A program made the position numbers and the translations under genes. The notes under the pieces were generated by a model. That model was given only the letters and a program-made list of their open reading frames with translations. It was not told the origin of the DNA and ran no database searches. Of a DNA stretch of 64,000 nucleotides, positions 38,262 through 48,752 are shown in pieces. The stretch lies in NCBI GenBank assembly GCA_028554795.2, contig CM068830.1:114527214-114591213 (forward strand). Direction: 5' to 3'. How positions within the stretch are numbered: the first letter of the stretch is position 1; the number at the start of each line of letters is the position of its first letter. This DNA comes from Sinohyriopsis cumingii. Its lineage: Eukaryota > Mollusca > Bivalvia > Unionida > Unionidae.

Positions 38262-39427
38262 ATGGATAATTCCAAAAAAAATCAAAATAAAAGATCGAAA
38301 CCCTTATCAGAGTCTGGCGATGAACCATGTAGTGTGGAGTCATTTCCACGCTTCATGGTCATACAGTCCAAAGATGCCACGAAAACTCTTGCCGCACTAT
38401 CTCCATTTGTCATCGAAAAGACTATCACAGGATCGATTGGCACACCTAAAAGTGTTAAAAAGTTGAAATCGGGTTGTCTTCTTATTGAGTGTGAGCGACG
38501 AGGTCAATCAGACAATATCAGGAAAATGAAAACGTTCTTTGATATCCCAGTAACCTCATTCGCTCACACCACACTGAATACGTCCAAAGGCGTGATTCGC
38601 TGCCGTGACTTGGCTGGAGTCACCGACGCTGACATCATCGAAGGAATGAAAGATGAAGGTGTCACTGCAGTCCGACGAATACGTATTAAACGTAATAACA
38701 ATCTGCAGGACACCAACACCATTGTACTCACCTTCAACAGGCCAACTGTACCCAAAGTGGTAAAAGTTGGCTTTTTGCAAGTAAAGGTAGAGATTTACAT
38801 TCCCAACCCCCTTCGGTGTTATAAGTGTCAAAAATACGGCCATCACGAAGACCGCTGCTCCAAGAGCCAAATATGTGGCCGATGCGGAGACAATGCTCAT
38901 CAGGAATCTGATTGTAGAGCAACTCCGCATTGTGTCAACTGCGGAAAAGAGCACCACGCAAATTCCAAGGATTGCGATACCTGGAAACAGGAGAAGGAAA
39001 TTCAGAGGGTAAAATACACAAATAATATTCCCTATCCAGAAGCCAGAAAAATTGTACAGGCAAAAACAGACCATCCTGGCCCATCCTTCTCCACTGTAGT
39101 GAAGAGCAATCCTAAAACAACGAAGGACGCTCAAACACAAACAGAAGCACCCGATTCAACACCAAATTCAAACACCCCCATTACCAAGCACAGAAAAACA
39201 CGGCATCTACTCAGACTACATTTAATAATACCCAACAACCTAAATCACCAAAGAGTAAAAAATCTCACGGAAACAGGCAACAAAAGGGGTCAGATAACCC
39301 CATCAAACTTTATAACAGGTTTGGAGACATCGAGAGCATGGATGCAGAAGAATCTGCTCCATGCGCACAAGGGAACTCCAGACCTACAAACAAAAAAGTC
39401 ACCCCCGTACTTCCTCCAGAGAAATAA
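38262..39427 (+). pseudogene. LINE G ORF1 (Gag-like), one-base deletion
   Basis: ATG at 38262 in AGCCATCATGG. Residues about 25-170 form the Gag-like domain. Three zinc knuckles follow: C186-C189-H194-C199, C205-C208-H213-C218, and C224-C227 with HH and C238. The protein would bind element RNA. After residue 300 the frame shifts because one C is missing in the ACACCCCCATTACC run near 39180 (copy B has one more C). The shifted frame continues to 39482, while the family stop lies at 39425-39427. The loss falls after all folded domains, so a protein with an altered tail could still be made. Confidence 0.9.
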
Positions 39428-39489
39428 CAAAACAAATTCCGTCTGCGAAAGGTCTAACCTAGCTCCACAATCTTTAATTTAAATTTATA

Positions 39490-42400
39490 ATGAAAAACAC
39501 TATCATACAATGGAATTGTCGAGGACTAAAAGCAAATTACAATGATATTCTCCTGTTTTTAAACGAACATGATCCTGCGGTACTATGCCTTCAAGAAACA
39601 TTCTTGAAAGATACAGACAATATCACATTTAAAAACTACTCCCTGTTTAACACCTGCTCTCCAAATGTTGATAGGGCATCAGGAGGAGTTTCTGTTATTG
39701 TAAACAACAGAGCTCCTCATAGCTTCATTCATTTAAACACCAATTTACAAGCCATTGCTGTAAGCGTCACTCTACATCGAGTGATTACATTTTGCTCTAT
39801 TTATTTACCACCAAACACTAACCTAGTACCAAACGAACTGGACAATCTTGTTCAACAGCTTCCCGCACCCTTTGTTTTACTCGGGGATTTTAATGCCCAT
39901 AACATTTTATGGGGATCAAATCATATAAGTGACAGAGGTCACAAAGTTGAAGACTTTATTTCTAGACACGATCTGTGTCTATATAATACCAAAACACCTA
40001 CATATTTACACCCAGGCACGGGTACATACACAAGCATCGATTTGACAATCTGTTCTCCTTCTCTGCTTTTGGACTATGAATGGAAGGTCGCTGATGACCT
40101 TCACAGCAGTGATCACTTCCCAATCTTTCTTGTAAATCTTAACTCTACAGTCGATGAAGTAATTCCACAATGGAATTTAAAGAAGGCCGACTGGGCCAAG
40201 TTCGAAACACTCTGTAAAACTAGGCTGAATGAGGATACAGTTTTCAATGTTGACGACACCATTCAGCATTTTACATCTATTTTAATAGAGATTGCAGAAG
40301 AATCCGTTCCCAAGTCCTCCCCATATTGTAAAAGAACCCAAAAACCTTGGGTCACTAAGGAATGTAAGGAAGCCATTAAACTACGCCGAGAAGCATTAAC
40401 GAAATTTAATAATCAACCGACGCCCGAAAACTTAAATATATATCGCATTACCCGGGCCAAAGCTCGCCACATAATCAAAGAAAGTAAAAGAGCATCATGG
40501 ATGAAGTATGTTTCTTCTTTAAACTCTCGTTCCTCTGTTAAAAACGTTTGGGACACTATACGCAAAATAAACGGAAAGAGAAAGCAAAACCCTCTCCGAC
40601 ATCTGACACTGAACAATAACAACTTTAGTTCAAAACGTGACATTGCAAATATTCTTGCTGAGAGTTTCTCGAAAAATTTTTCATCATCTAATTATTCAGA
40701 AGCCTTCCAAAAACTTAAAACTCAAAAAGAAAAGGCACGTTTAAAATTCACATCCAACAACTCGGAAAGTTATAATCAATTGTTCTCACTATCGGAGCTT
40801 AGGGAGGCTTTAGATAAGGCCCATGATACATCCGCTGGGCCTGACGAGATACATTACCAGTTTCTGAAACACCTTCCAGAATCATCATTAACATCTCTTT
40901 TGAAACTCTTCAATGATTTATGGATTACTGGTAATGTACCAAAAATCTGGAAAGAAGCAACTGTAATACCAGTCCCCAAACCCGGTAAAGATAGCGAAGA
41001 CCCCAACAGCTATCGACCAATTGCACTCACAAGCTGTGTGTGCAAAACAATGGAACGAATGATCAATTCTCGGCTTGTCTGGTATTTGGAAACTAACAAT
41101 TTAATATCTCCTTTCCAAAGTGGCTTTCGATATGGCCGGAGCACCAATGATCATCTGGTTAGACTAGAAACATTCATTCGCGATGCATTTATTAAGAAAG
41201 AACATTTAGTAGCGGTTTTCTTTGATTTAGAAAAGGCCTATGACACGACATGGAAGTACGGGATACTAAATGACCTGAACGATCTAGGTCTAAAAGGCCG
41301 TCTGCCCTCTTTCATATCCAACTTTCTCTCCGACAGAGAATTCAAAGTACGAGTGGGCTCTACCCTCTTAGATCTGCACGAGCAAGAGATGGGTGTGCCC
41401 CAGGGCAGTATTTTATCTGTGACGCTCTTTAACATCAAAATTAATAGCATCACCAAGTGTTTGACTCCTGGTGTGGATTGTTCGTTATACGTTGATGATT
41501 TTCTAATATGTTATCGGTCAAAGCACATGCATACAATTGAAAGACAACTGCAGCAAAATATAAACAAAATTCAAAATTGGGCCAATGCAAACGGTTTCAA
41601 ATTCTCGAAATCAAAAACGGTATGCATGCATTTCTGTCAGTTACGAAAACATCACGATGAACCGAACCTCACACTGGATGGAACACCTATTCCAGTTGTT
41701 GAGGAAACACAATTTTTAGGTATAATCTTTGACAGAAAACTGACCTTTATTCCACACCTAAAGAACTTAAAAGCTAAATGCTTAAAAGCACTTAACCTAC
41801 TTAAAGTAGTAGCGCACACTGACTGGGGTGCTGATAGAAAAGTCATCCTAAATTTATACAGAACGTTTATTCGCTCCAAACTAGACTATGGTTGCTTTGT
41901 GTATGGTTCTGCCAGAAAATCGTATCTTAAAATGCTTGATCCAATTCATCATCAGGGAATAAGACTGGCTCTGGGAGCATTTAAAACATCCCCTTGTGAA
42001 AGCCTTCTAACTGAGGCGAATGAACCACCGTCATCGCTTCGTAGAGAAATGCTTTCCGCACAGTATGCTCTCAAATTAAAATCAAACCCTCTGAATCCTG
42101 CTTTTTCGGCTGTTTTTCAACCCAAATACAAAACTTTATACGAAAAAAAACCAAACGCCATACCTTCCTTTGGCATTAGAATATCATCCAGCCTTGACAC
42201 TACAAATATAGATCTTTCTAAAATTCAGAAAACATCCATCTCCGAAACACCACCCTGGCTAATTAAACAACCAAAAGTACGTTTTACGCTACACGATGGG
42301 AAAAAGTCCGAAACAAACCCTTCTATCTTCCACAACTCTTACCATGAACTCCTCACCGAATTTAAAAACTACACCAGAATTTACACTGATGGATCAAAGG

Positions 42401-43170
42401 ATGAGGAAAAGGCTGCTGCAGCCTTTGTTTGTGGAAATCACACAACGCAAGTTCGCTTACCAAATGGAGCATCAATTTTTACAGCCGAAATCAGAGCAAT
42501 AGACCTTGCTCTGCTACATATAGAAAAGAACCGTATTTTAAACAGTATCATCTTCTCCGACTCGCTATCAGTACTCCAGTCACTACACAATAGTAAACTG
42601 GAGAACCCATTATTGAACAACATACTCGTAAAAAATACCGAGCTGAGTGTCTCCCACAATATAATATACTGTTGGTTACCTAGCCACATTGGTATTAAAG
42701 GTAACGAAAAAGCAGATCGCGCTGCTAAAATGGCCCTTTTTCAAGAACCATCTGATTTTAAAATACCATATACTGATTTTAAACCTTGTATCAGAAAGTT
42801 CTTACGTCAGAAGTGGCAGGCATCATGGAATGATGCTGTAAATAACAAACTTCACGCAATCAAACCAACTCTAGGAGAATGGACTCCTTCCTACAGAACC
42901 ATTCGTAGGGAGGAGGTAGTCATTGCAAGAATCCGAATTGGTCATACTTATATCACCCACACCCACATGCTAAAAGGTCAAGACCCACCAGAGTGCGTTT
43001 CTTGCAATGAACCATTCACTGTCAAGCAATTTATGATAGAGTGCTTTGACCTACAACCTACGCGCGATCGTTATTACATTGTGCATGATATGAAAGAACT
43101 TTTTGATAATATAAACATCACTCGTATTATAGAGTTCTTGAAAGCCGTAAATATTTACTCTAAACTCTGA
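39490..43170 (+). CDS. LINE G ORF2: intact endonuclease, reverse transcriptase, RNase H
   Basis: Open for 1226 codons. Residues 1-225 form an APE-type endonuclease (N9, E36 in LQET, D133/N135 in GDFNAHN, D184 in SIDLT, D208/H209 in SSDHF). Residues about 480-760 form the reverse transcriptase (FFDLEKAYDTTW around D579, VPQGS at 637-640, YVDD at 667-670). Residues 960-1080 form RNase H (D967, E1000, D1024, H1066, D1076). The C-terminal zinc motif has C1169, C1172 and C1185, but its histidine position is Q1180 (codon CAA, 43027-43029), whereas B and C have histidine. It would nick target DNA, copy element RNA and remove the RNA strand. The start is 62 bp after the ORF1 family stop. Confidence 0.97.
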   Translation: MKNTIIQWNCRGLKANYNDILLFLNEHDPAVLCLQETFLKDTDNITFKNYSLFNTCSPNVDRASGGVSVIVNNRAPHSFIHLNTNLQAIAVSVTLHRVITFCSIYLPPNTNLVPNELDNLVQQLPAPFVLLGDFNAHNILWGSNHISDRGHKVEDFISRHDLCLYNTKTPTYLHPGTGTYTSIDLTICSPSLLLDYEWKVADDLHSSDHFPIFLVNLNSTVDEVIPQWNLKKADWAKFETLCKTRLNEDTVFNVDDTIQHFTSILIEIAEESVPKSSPYCKRTQKPWVTKECKEAIKLRREALTKFNNQPTPENLNIYRITRAKARHIIKESKRASWMKYVSSLNSRSSVKNVWDTIRKINGKRKQNPLRHLTLNNNNFSSKRDIANILAESFSKNFSSSNYSEAFQKLKTQKEKARLKFTSNNSESYNQLFSLSELREALDKAHDTSAGPDEIHYQFLKHLPESSLTSLLKLFNDLWITGNVPKIWKEATVIPVPKPGKDSEDPNSYRPIALTSCVCKTMERMINSRLVWYLETNNLISPFQSGFRYGRSTNDHLVRLETFIRDAFIKKEHLVAVFFDLEKAYDTTWKYGILNDLNDLGLKGRLPSFISNFLSDREFKVRVGSTLLDLHEQEMGVPQGSILSVTLFNIKINSITKCLTPGVDCSLYVDDFLICYRSKHMHTIERQLQQNINKIQNWANANGFKFSKSKTVCMHFCQLRKHHDEPNLTLDGTPIPVVEETQFLGIIFDRKLTFIPHLKNLKAKCLKALNLLKVVAHTDWGADRKVILNLYRTFIRSKLDYGCFVYGSARKSYLKMLDPIHHQGIRLALGAFKTSPCESLLTEANEPPSSLRREMLSAQYALKLKSNPLNPAFSAVFQPKYKTLYEKKPNAIPSFGIRISSSLDTTNIDLSKIQKTSISETPPWLIKQPKVRFTLHDGKKSETNPSIFHNSYHELLTEFKNYTRIYTDGSKDEEKAAAAFVCGNHTTQVRLPNGASIFTAEIRAIDLALLHIEKNRILNSIIFSDSLSVLQSLHNSKLENPLLNNILVKNTELSVSHNIIYCWLPSHIGIKGNEKADRAAKMALFQEPSDFKIPYTDFKPCIRKFLRQKWQASWNDAVNNKLHAIKPTLGEWTPSYRTIRREEVVIARIRIGHTYITHTHMLKGQDPPECVSCNEPFTVKQFMIECFDLQPTRDRYYIVHDMKELFDNINITRIIEFLKAVNIYSKL

Positions 43171-43386
43171 CTTTTATGCTATCACCTTGTGCAGTTTTAT
43201 GCAATATATATAGCGTCCCATTTTAATACCTATTCATCTTTTTTACATCTCCCGTTGATCGGGAAGCTTTATTTTGCACCGTTACCGTCTTACCGTTTTT
43301 AATTTCAACCATTTGTTCTTTTATATCGCTGGTCGATATAGGACCTTTTATAAGTTTTAAAAGATTATACAAATAACACTTTGTTT

Positions 43387-43418
43387 GGCGCTAAATAGCC
43401 TAACAGTGCTGATGCGCC
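43387..43418 (+). promoter_or_regulatory. Conserved 3' hairpin of the LINE family
   Basis: GGCGC at 43387-43391 pairs with GCGCC at 43414-43418; an inner AGC/GCT stem closes an 8-nt loop. The same structure, with few changes, ends copies A to D and F. It lies just before the AATC tail, where reverse transcriptases of this kind recognise their RNA. The recognition role is inferred from position and conservation. Confidence 0.65.
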
Positions 43419-43424
43419 GTTAAA

Positions 43425-43456
<32 letters not shown>

Positions 43457-43466
43457 TCCTTCACAG

Positions 43467-46415
43467 CAGCGATCACTTCCAAGTCTCCCTTGTAAATCAT
43501 AACTCTACAATTGATGAAGTAATTCCATAATGGAATTTAAAGAAGGCCGACTGGGCCAAGTTTGAAACACTCTGTAAAACAAGGCTGAATGAGGATATTT
43601 TTCAATGATAACGACCTCATTCAGCATTTTACATCTATTTTAACCGACATTGCAGGAAAATCTATCCCCAAGTCCTCAACAAACTGTAAAAGAACCCTAA
43701 AACCTTGGCTCACTAAAGAATGTAAGGAAGCCATACGGCAACCCCGAGACGCCTTGAAAAAATGTAACAATCATCCGACGCCCGAGAATTTAAGTAAATA
43801 TCGTATTCTCCGGGCCAAAGCTCGCTGCACAATCAAAGAAAGTAAACAAGCATCATGGATGAAATATGTTTCCACTTTAAACTCTCGTTCCTCAATTAAG
43901 AAAGTTTGGGACACGATCCGCAAAATAAACGGAAAGAGAAACCACAATTCTTTCCGACATCTGAAAGTGAACAATAACAATTTTAGCTCAAAACGTGACA
44001 TAACAAATATTCTTGCTGATACATTCTCTAAAAATTCCTCATCATCTGGAGACTTTAGACAAGGCCCATGATACTTCCGCTGGGCCTGACAAAATACATT
44101 ACCAGTTTTTAAAACCTCTTCCAGAATCATCTTTAACATATCTTTTGAAACTCTTCAATGATTTATGGATTACTGATAACCTTCCTAAAACATGGAAAGA
44201 AGCAACAGCAATACCAGTTCCCAAACCCGGTAAAGATAGCGAAGATCCTACAGACTATCGACCTATTGCACTCACAAGCTGCATGTGCAAAACAATGGAA
44301 CGAATGATCAATTCTCGGCTTGTATGGTACCTGGAAACAAACAATTTAATATCTCCTTTCCAAAGTGGCTTTCGTTATGGACGGAGCACCAACGATCATC
44401 TGGTTAGAATAGAAACATTCATTCGCGATGCATTTATCACGAAAGAACATTTAGTAGCGGTTTTCTTTGATTTAGAAAAGGCCTATGACACAACATGGAA
44501 GTACGGGATACTAAATGACCTGCACGATCTAGGTCTAAAAGGCCGTCTGCCCTCTTTCATATCCAACTTCCTCTCCGACAGAGAATTCAAGGTACGAGTG
44601 GGCTCTACTCTCTCAGATTTGCACGAGCAAGAGATGGGTGTGCCCCAGGGCAGTATTTTATCTGTGACACGTTTCAGTATCAAAATTAATAACAACACCA
44701 AGTGTTTGACTCCTGGTGTGGATTGTTCACTATATGTTGATGATTTTCTCATATGTTATCGGTCAAAGTACATGTATACAATTGAAAGACAACTACAGCA
44801 AAATAGCAACAAGATTCAAAATTTGGCTAGTACGAACGACTTCAAAATTCTCGAAATAAAAAACGGTATGCATGCATTTCTGTCAATTACGAAGACACCA
44901 CGAAGAATCTAAACTCACGCTGCACGGAACACCTATTCCAGTTGTTCAGGAAACAAAATTTTTGGGTATTATCTTTGACAGAAAATTGACTTTTATTCCA
45001 CACCTAAAAAACTTGAAAGCCAAATGCTTAAAAGCACTTGACTTACTTAAAGTAGTAGCGCACACTGACTGGGGTGCTGATAGAAAAGTCATCCTGAATT
45101 TATATAGAACGTTTATTCGCTCCAAACTGGACTATGGTTGCTTTGTGTATGGTTCAGCCAGAAAGTCATATCTTAAAATGCTTGATCCAATTCATCGTCA
45201 GGGAATAAGACTGGCTCTGGGAGCATTTAAAACATCCCCGTGTGAAAGCCTTCTTGCTGAGACAAATGAAATACCGTTATCGCATCGTAGAGAAATGCTT
45301 TCCGCACAGTATGCTCTCAAATTAAAATCAAACCCTCTGAATCGTGCTTTTTCGGCTGTTTTTCAACCCAAATACAAAACTTTATACGAAAATAAACCAA
45401 ACGTCATATCTTCCTTTGGCATTAGAATATCATCCAGCCTTGACACTACAAATATAGATCTTTCTAACATTCAGAAAACGTCCATCTCCAAAACACCACC
45501 CTGGCTAAGTAAACAACCAAAAGTACGTTTTACGCTACACGATGGAAAAAAATTCTAAACAAACCCTTCCGTCTTCCACAACTCTTACCATGAACTCCTC
45601 ACCGAATTTAAAAACTACACCAGAATTTACACTGATGGATCAAAGGATGAGGAAAAGGCTGCTGCAGCCTTTGTTTGTGGAAATCACACAACGCAAGTTC
45701 GCTTACCAAATGGAGCATCAATTTTTACAGCCGAAATCAGAGCAATAGACCTTGCTCTGCAGCATATAGAAAAGAACCATATTTTAAACAGTATCATCTT
45801 CTCCGACTCGCTATCAGTACTCCAGTCTCTACACAATAGAAAACTGGAAAACCCATTATTAAAAAACATACTCTTCAAAAATACCGAGCTGAGTGTCTCC
45901 CACAATATAATATACTGTTGGTTACCTAGCCACATTGGTATTAAAGGTAACGAAAAAGCAGATCGCGCGCTAAAATGGCCCTTACTCAAGAACCATCTGA
46001 TTTTAAAATACCGTATACTGATTTTAAACCTTGTATCAGAAAGGTCTTTCGTCAGAAGTTGCAGGCATCATGGAATGATGCCGTGAATAACAAACTTCAT
46101 GCAATCAAGCCAACTCTAGGAGAATGGACTCCTTCCTACAGAACCATGCGTAGGGAGGAGATGGTCATTGCAATAATCCGAATTGGTCATACTTATATCG
46201 CCCACACCCACATACAGAAAGGTGAAGACCCACCAGAGTGCGTTTCTTGCAATCAACCATTCACTGTCAAGTACTTCATGACAGAGTGCTATGACCTGCA
46301 ACCTACGCGCGATCGTTATTACATTGTGCATGACATGAAAGAACGTTTTGATACTAGAAACAATACTCGTATTATAGAGTTCCTGAAAGCCGTAAATATT
46401 TACTCAAAACTCTGA
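43467..46415 (+). pseudogene. LINE F ORF2, 3' part, broken
   Basis: Several breaks are visible: a TAA near 43529 (CCATAATGG), a short deletion near 43598, a loss of about 90 bp near 44048 (CATCATCTGGAGACTTTAG), frame changes near 44850, a premature TAA at 45556-45558, and a one-base loss near 45969 (GATCGCGCGC). YVDD, VPQGSIL, YTDGSK and the CVSC motif remain recognisable in separate frames. The C-terminal zinc motif histidine is tyrosine here (VKYFMTEC). Confidence 0.88.
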
Positions 46416-46665
46416 CTTTTATGCTATCACCTTCCCATTTTAATACCCATTCATCGTTCTTACATCTCCCGTTGATCGCGAAGCTTTATTTTGCACCGTT
46501 ACCATCTTACCGTTTTTAATTTAAACCATTTCTTCTTTTATATCGCTGATCGATATAGTACCTTTATAATTTTTTAAAAAGTATAAAAATTACATTTTGT
46601 TTGGCGCTACATAGCCTAACAGTGCTGATGCGCCGTTGAAAAATCAATCAATCAATCAATCAATC
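43467..46665 (+). mobile_element. LINE copy F, 3' part (resumes after copy G)
   Basis: Continues the endonuclease region of F at CAGCGATCACTTCC directly after the second copy of the G target duplication, then runs through reverse transcriptase, RNase H and a shortened 3' untranslated region to an AATC tail. The right flank (CATTTGTATATTTTC) is Gypsy interior sequence. Confidence 0.9.
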
Positions 46666-46954
46666 CATTTGTATATTTTCTCTCTGAAACTGAACAATTC
46701 TTATCTCTAATTACAACCTTATTAACTGTACTGTATTTTCAAAAATTTCCAACCACTCCTGGGTAAAATCAAAAAAATTTCTACCGTTGCTGATATTGTA
46801 AGAAGAGTTTGCTGAATTCCTTACATATTTCGAAATTGTACACTACTATTTAGGGTTTAAAAAATTTCAAAAACTGTGGTAATTCAAATTTAAAAAAGTT
46901 TTCTGAAACAATTTTGCCAATTAATATATCCCAAGAATGAGCACCCAATTTTAT
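46666..46954 (-). pseudogene. Gypsy fossil: leader and Gag-like remnant next to the 5' LTR
   Basis: On the minus strand, TTGGGTGCTCATTCTTGG follows the LTR, a position and sequence style resembling a tRNA primer-binding site. Further in, a frame reads FTQEWLEIFENTVQL, which looks Gag-like. This is a short fossil remnant and the call is tentative. Confidence 0.45.
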
Positions 46955-47865
46955 TGTTATGTGTTTAGACTCGTTTAAACTGTAACAAGAAAAAAAGTTA
47001 TAACAACAAGCTTTGTAAAATTAAAGGATTGATTTATTTCCCTAGTAAAACGAGGTAAAATGAGAAATAAAAGTTACACATTTACGAAAGAAAATCCAAA
47101 AATAATCCAAGAATTAAAAAATTGAAGTCCTAATAATAAAATGTTCTAATGAAACTGAGTTCGAATCCCGATGAAAACAAAAATGGAAGGCGATATCGTA
47201 TGCAGTGATCAGTGTAGTACTGATGTGTCAACAGTTTTTTTGTTGAATCACAGAAAATAATATTCCAGTGTTTGAATTCTGTAAATCTAGATAACTGTTT
47301 TTGTCTAAGAATTAAATTAAAGCACAAGTATTTCCAGGAAATATAAAATCTTAGAATCCAAATAATTTAAAGAATAATAAAAAATTAAGCACAAACTGGT
47401 CATAAAAAAAATACACTTCGACGTCTCAAGTGTTAAGGCAACATTCAAATTATTTATCAATACATGAATTTAAATCTGGTAGTTGCGCAAAACAGATAAT
47501 CGGATAAAGGTCAATCTTCCTGTAAAACCAGAGTCTGAAAAAATTGCTGAATGTTATTTGTCACATACTTAAAAACTGCCTTGATTTCACTTTGTGAAAC
47601 CACTATAACAAAGAATAAAGAAAATAAAACAAAGTTGTTTACTTCAACTCATGAATCAAGGTCAGGAAGTAGGTCAGCATTAGAAACAACGTTTCATTTA
47701 TTAGTGTTTACGAAACACTGAATTGAATTTCTGGAAAATAAATTCCTAGAAAATGACAAATCCAGTAAATAACTTCCACTACAATATCATGTAATGGAAT
47801 AAAAATACACAACAATTAGACAATTCAATTAAACCAAATATAAATTAAATCAAACATACATAACA
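46955..47865 (-). repeat. 5' LTR of the minus-strand Gypsy fossil
   Basis: Ends read TGTTATG and CATAACA in inverted orientation. Homologous with 26988-27676; it is longer than that copy by some 220 bp, mainly around 47130-47340. Confidence 0.85.
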
Positions 47866-48752
47866 AACCACACTTATGTATTTACTATGTTGCTTGCAGT
47901 GTATTTATTTTATGATTCGGAGTTAGCTAGAAACGCATTAGAAGTATATAATAAAATGGTTACTACATTTGTTTAACTAAATATCAAATTGATTTTTTTT
48001 TCTGCGCTCAAAGAATTCGTTAATTGTTACCCGAACAAATGTATTAAGATATAACTACAGTGTGCCCACAATTTCCAAACATGCTTTTCATAGAATATTA
48101 ATATCTGCTGTTAATTAAGGCTATTAAAAATCTACACTGTTCTTGTGTTATGTGCTACCCTCCATTGATATTTGTATTTATGATTATATTTAATTTTCTC
48201 ATATCGATTACTATTTCAGGACATTTGTAAAGTGTTCGATGAATCATTGTACTGTCTATAATATGACAAATTGTGTTGGCCACGCAAAACCTTAACATTT
48301 GTAAAAGTTTACTATGAATTTAAGATGCAACTTTCTAAATTCATATAAAGATATTTTTCAATCTGTATAACTGAACGTTATTGCTTTATTCATACGGTAG
48401 TGAAATATTAATGACGTAGATCATGTTCACGCTACACATTTAAGCATTTACGGTAATACCGAAGGGGAAAACAAAGTCTCTGAAATCAATTATATTGTCA
48501 TAGGTCACTGACATTTATATTTTAACGTTATGGCTTTCTTGTAGGTCCGGTTATGCTAAGCATCAGAACGTTCAAAGCTCAAGAGGTTATAATAAATCTA
48601 ACTGTATACGTTCACAGTTACAAAAAGAATGAATTATGTATGCAAAATGCAAATCATGACTCTTCCGCCTTTATTAGGTGAAAATTAATGAACATTATAA
48701 TCGTTTGCAGTTTTATATATTATAACGATATAAACAGTCTTTTGCTCAACTT
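47866..48752. other. AT-rich sequence without recognised gene
   Basis: Lies between the Gypsy LTR and LINE I. No domain-bearing frame or element end was seen. Confidence 0.65.

Larger units (their letters stand above)
37708..43454 (+). mobile_element. LINE copy G, full length, youngest, inserted into copy F
   Basis: Full-length 5.75-kb element from TCCCCCTGCGG to an AATC tail. TCTCCTTCACAG occurs at 37696-37707 and 43455-43466, so a 10-12 bp target duplication flanks it and the host sequence is LINE F on both sides. ORF2 is uninterrupted; ORF1 has one missing base in a C run. Of the visible copies this one is the least decayed and is closest to copy B. Confidence 0.97.
26988..47865 (-). mobile_element. 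Ty3/Gypsy LTR element fossil, minus strand, nested with LINEs
   Basis: Two related sequences in the same orientation, 26988-27676 and 46955-47865, behave as LTRs. On the minus strand they begin TGTTATGTAT, and the right one ends CATAACA, giving a short inverted end repeat. A purine-rich tract (CGGGAGAAA) sits directly before the left one, as expected of a polypurine tract. Outer flanks share AACC (26984-26987 and 47866-47869), a plausible 4-bp target duplication. Remaining interior parts are a Gypsy-type RNase H stretch and a Gag-like stretch near the right LTR. Most of the interior is absent and LINE copies C to G occupy it. The LTRs differ strongly, so it is old and thoroughly broken. Confidence 0.85.
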
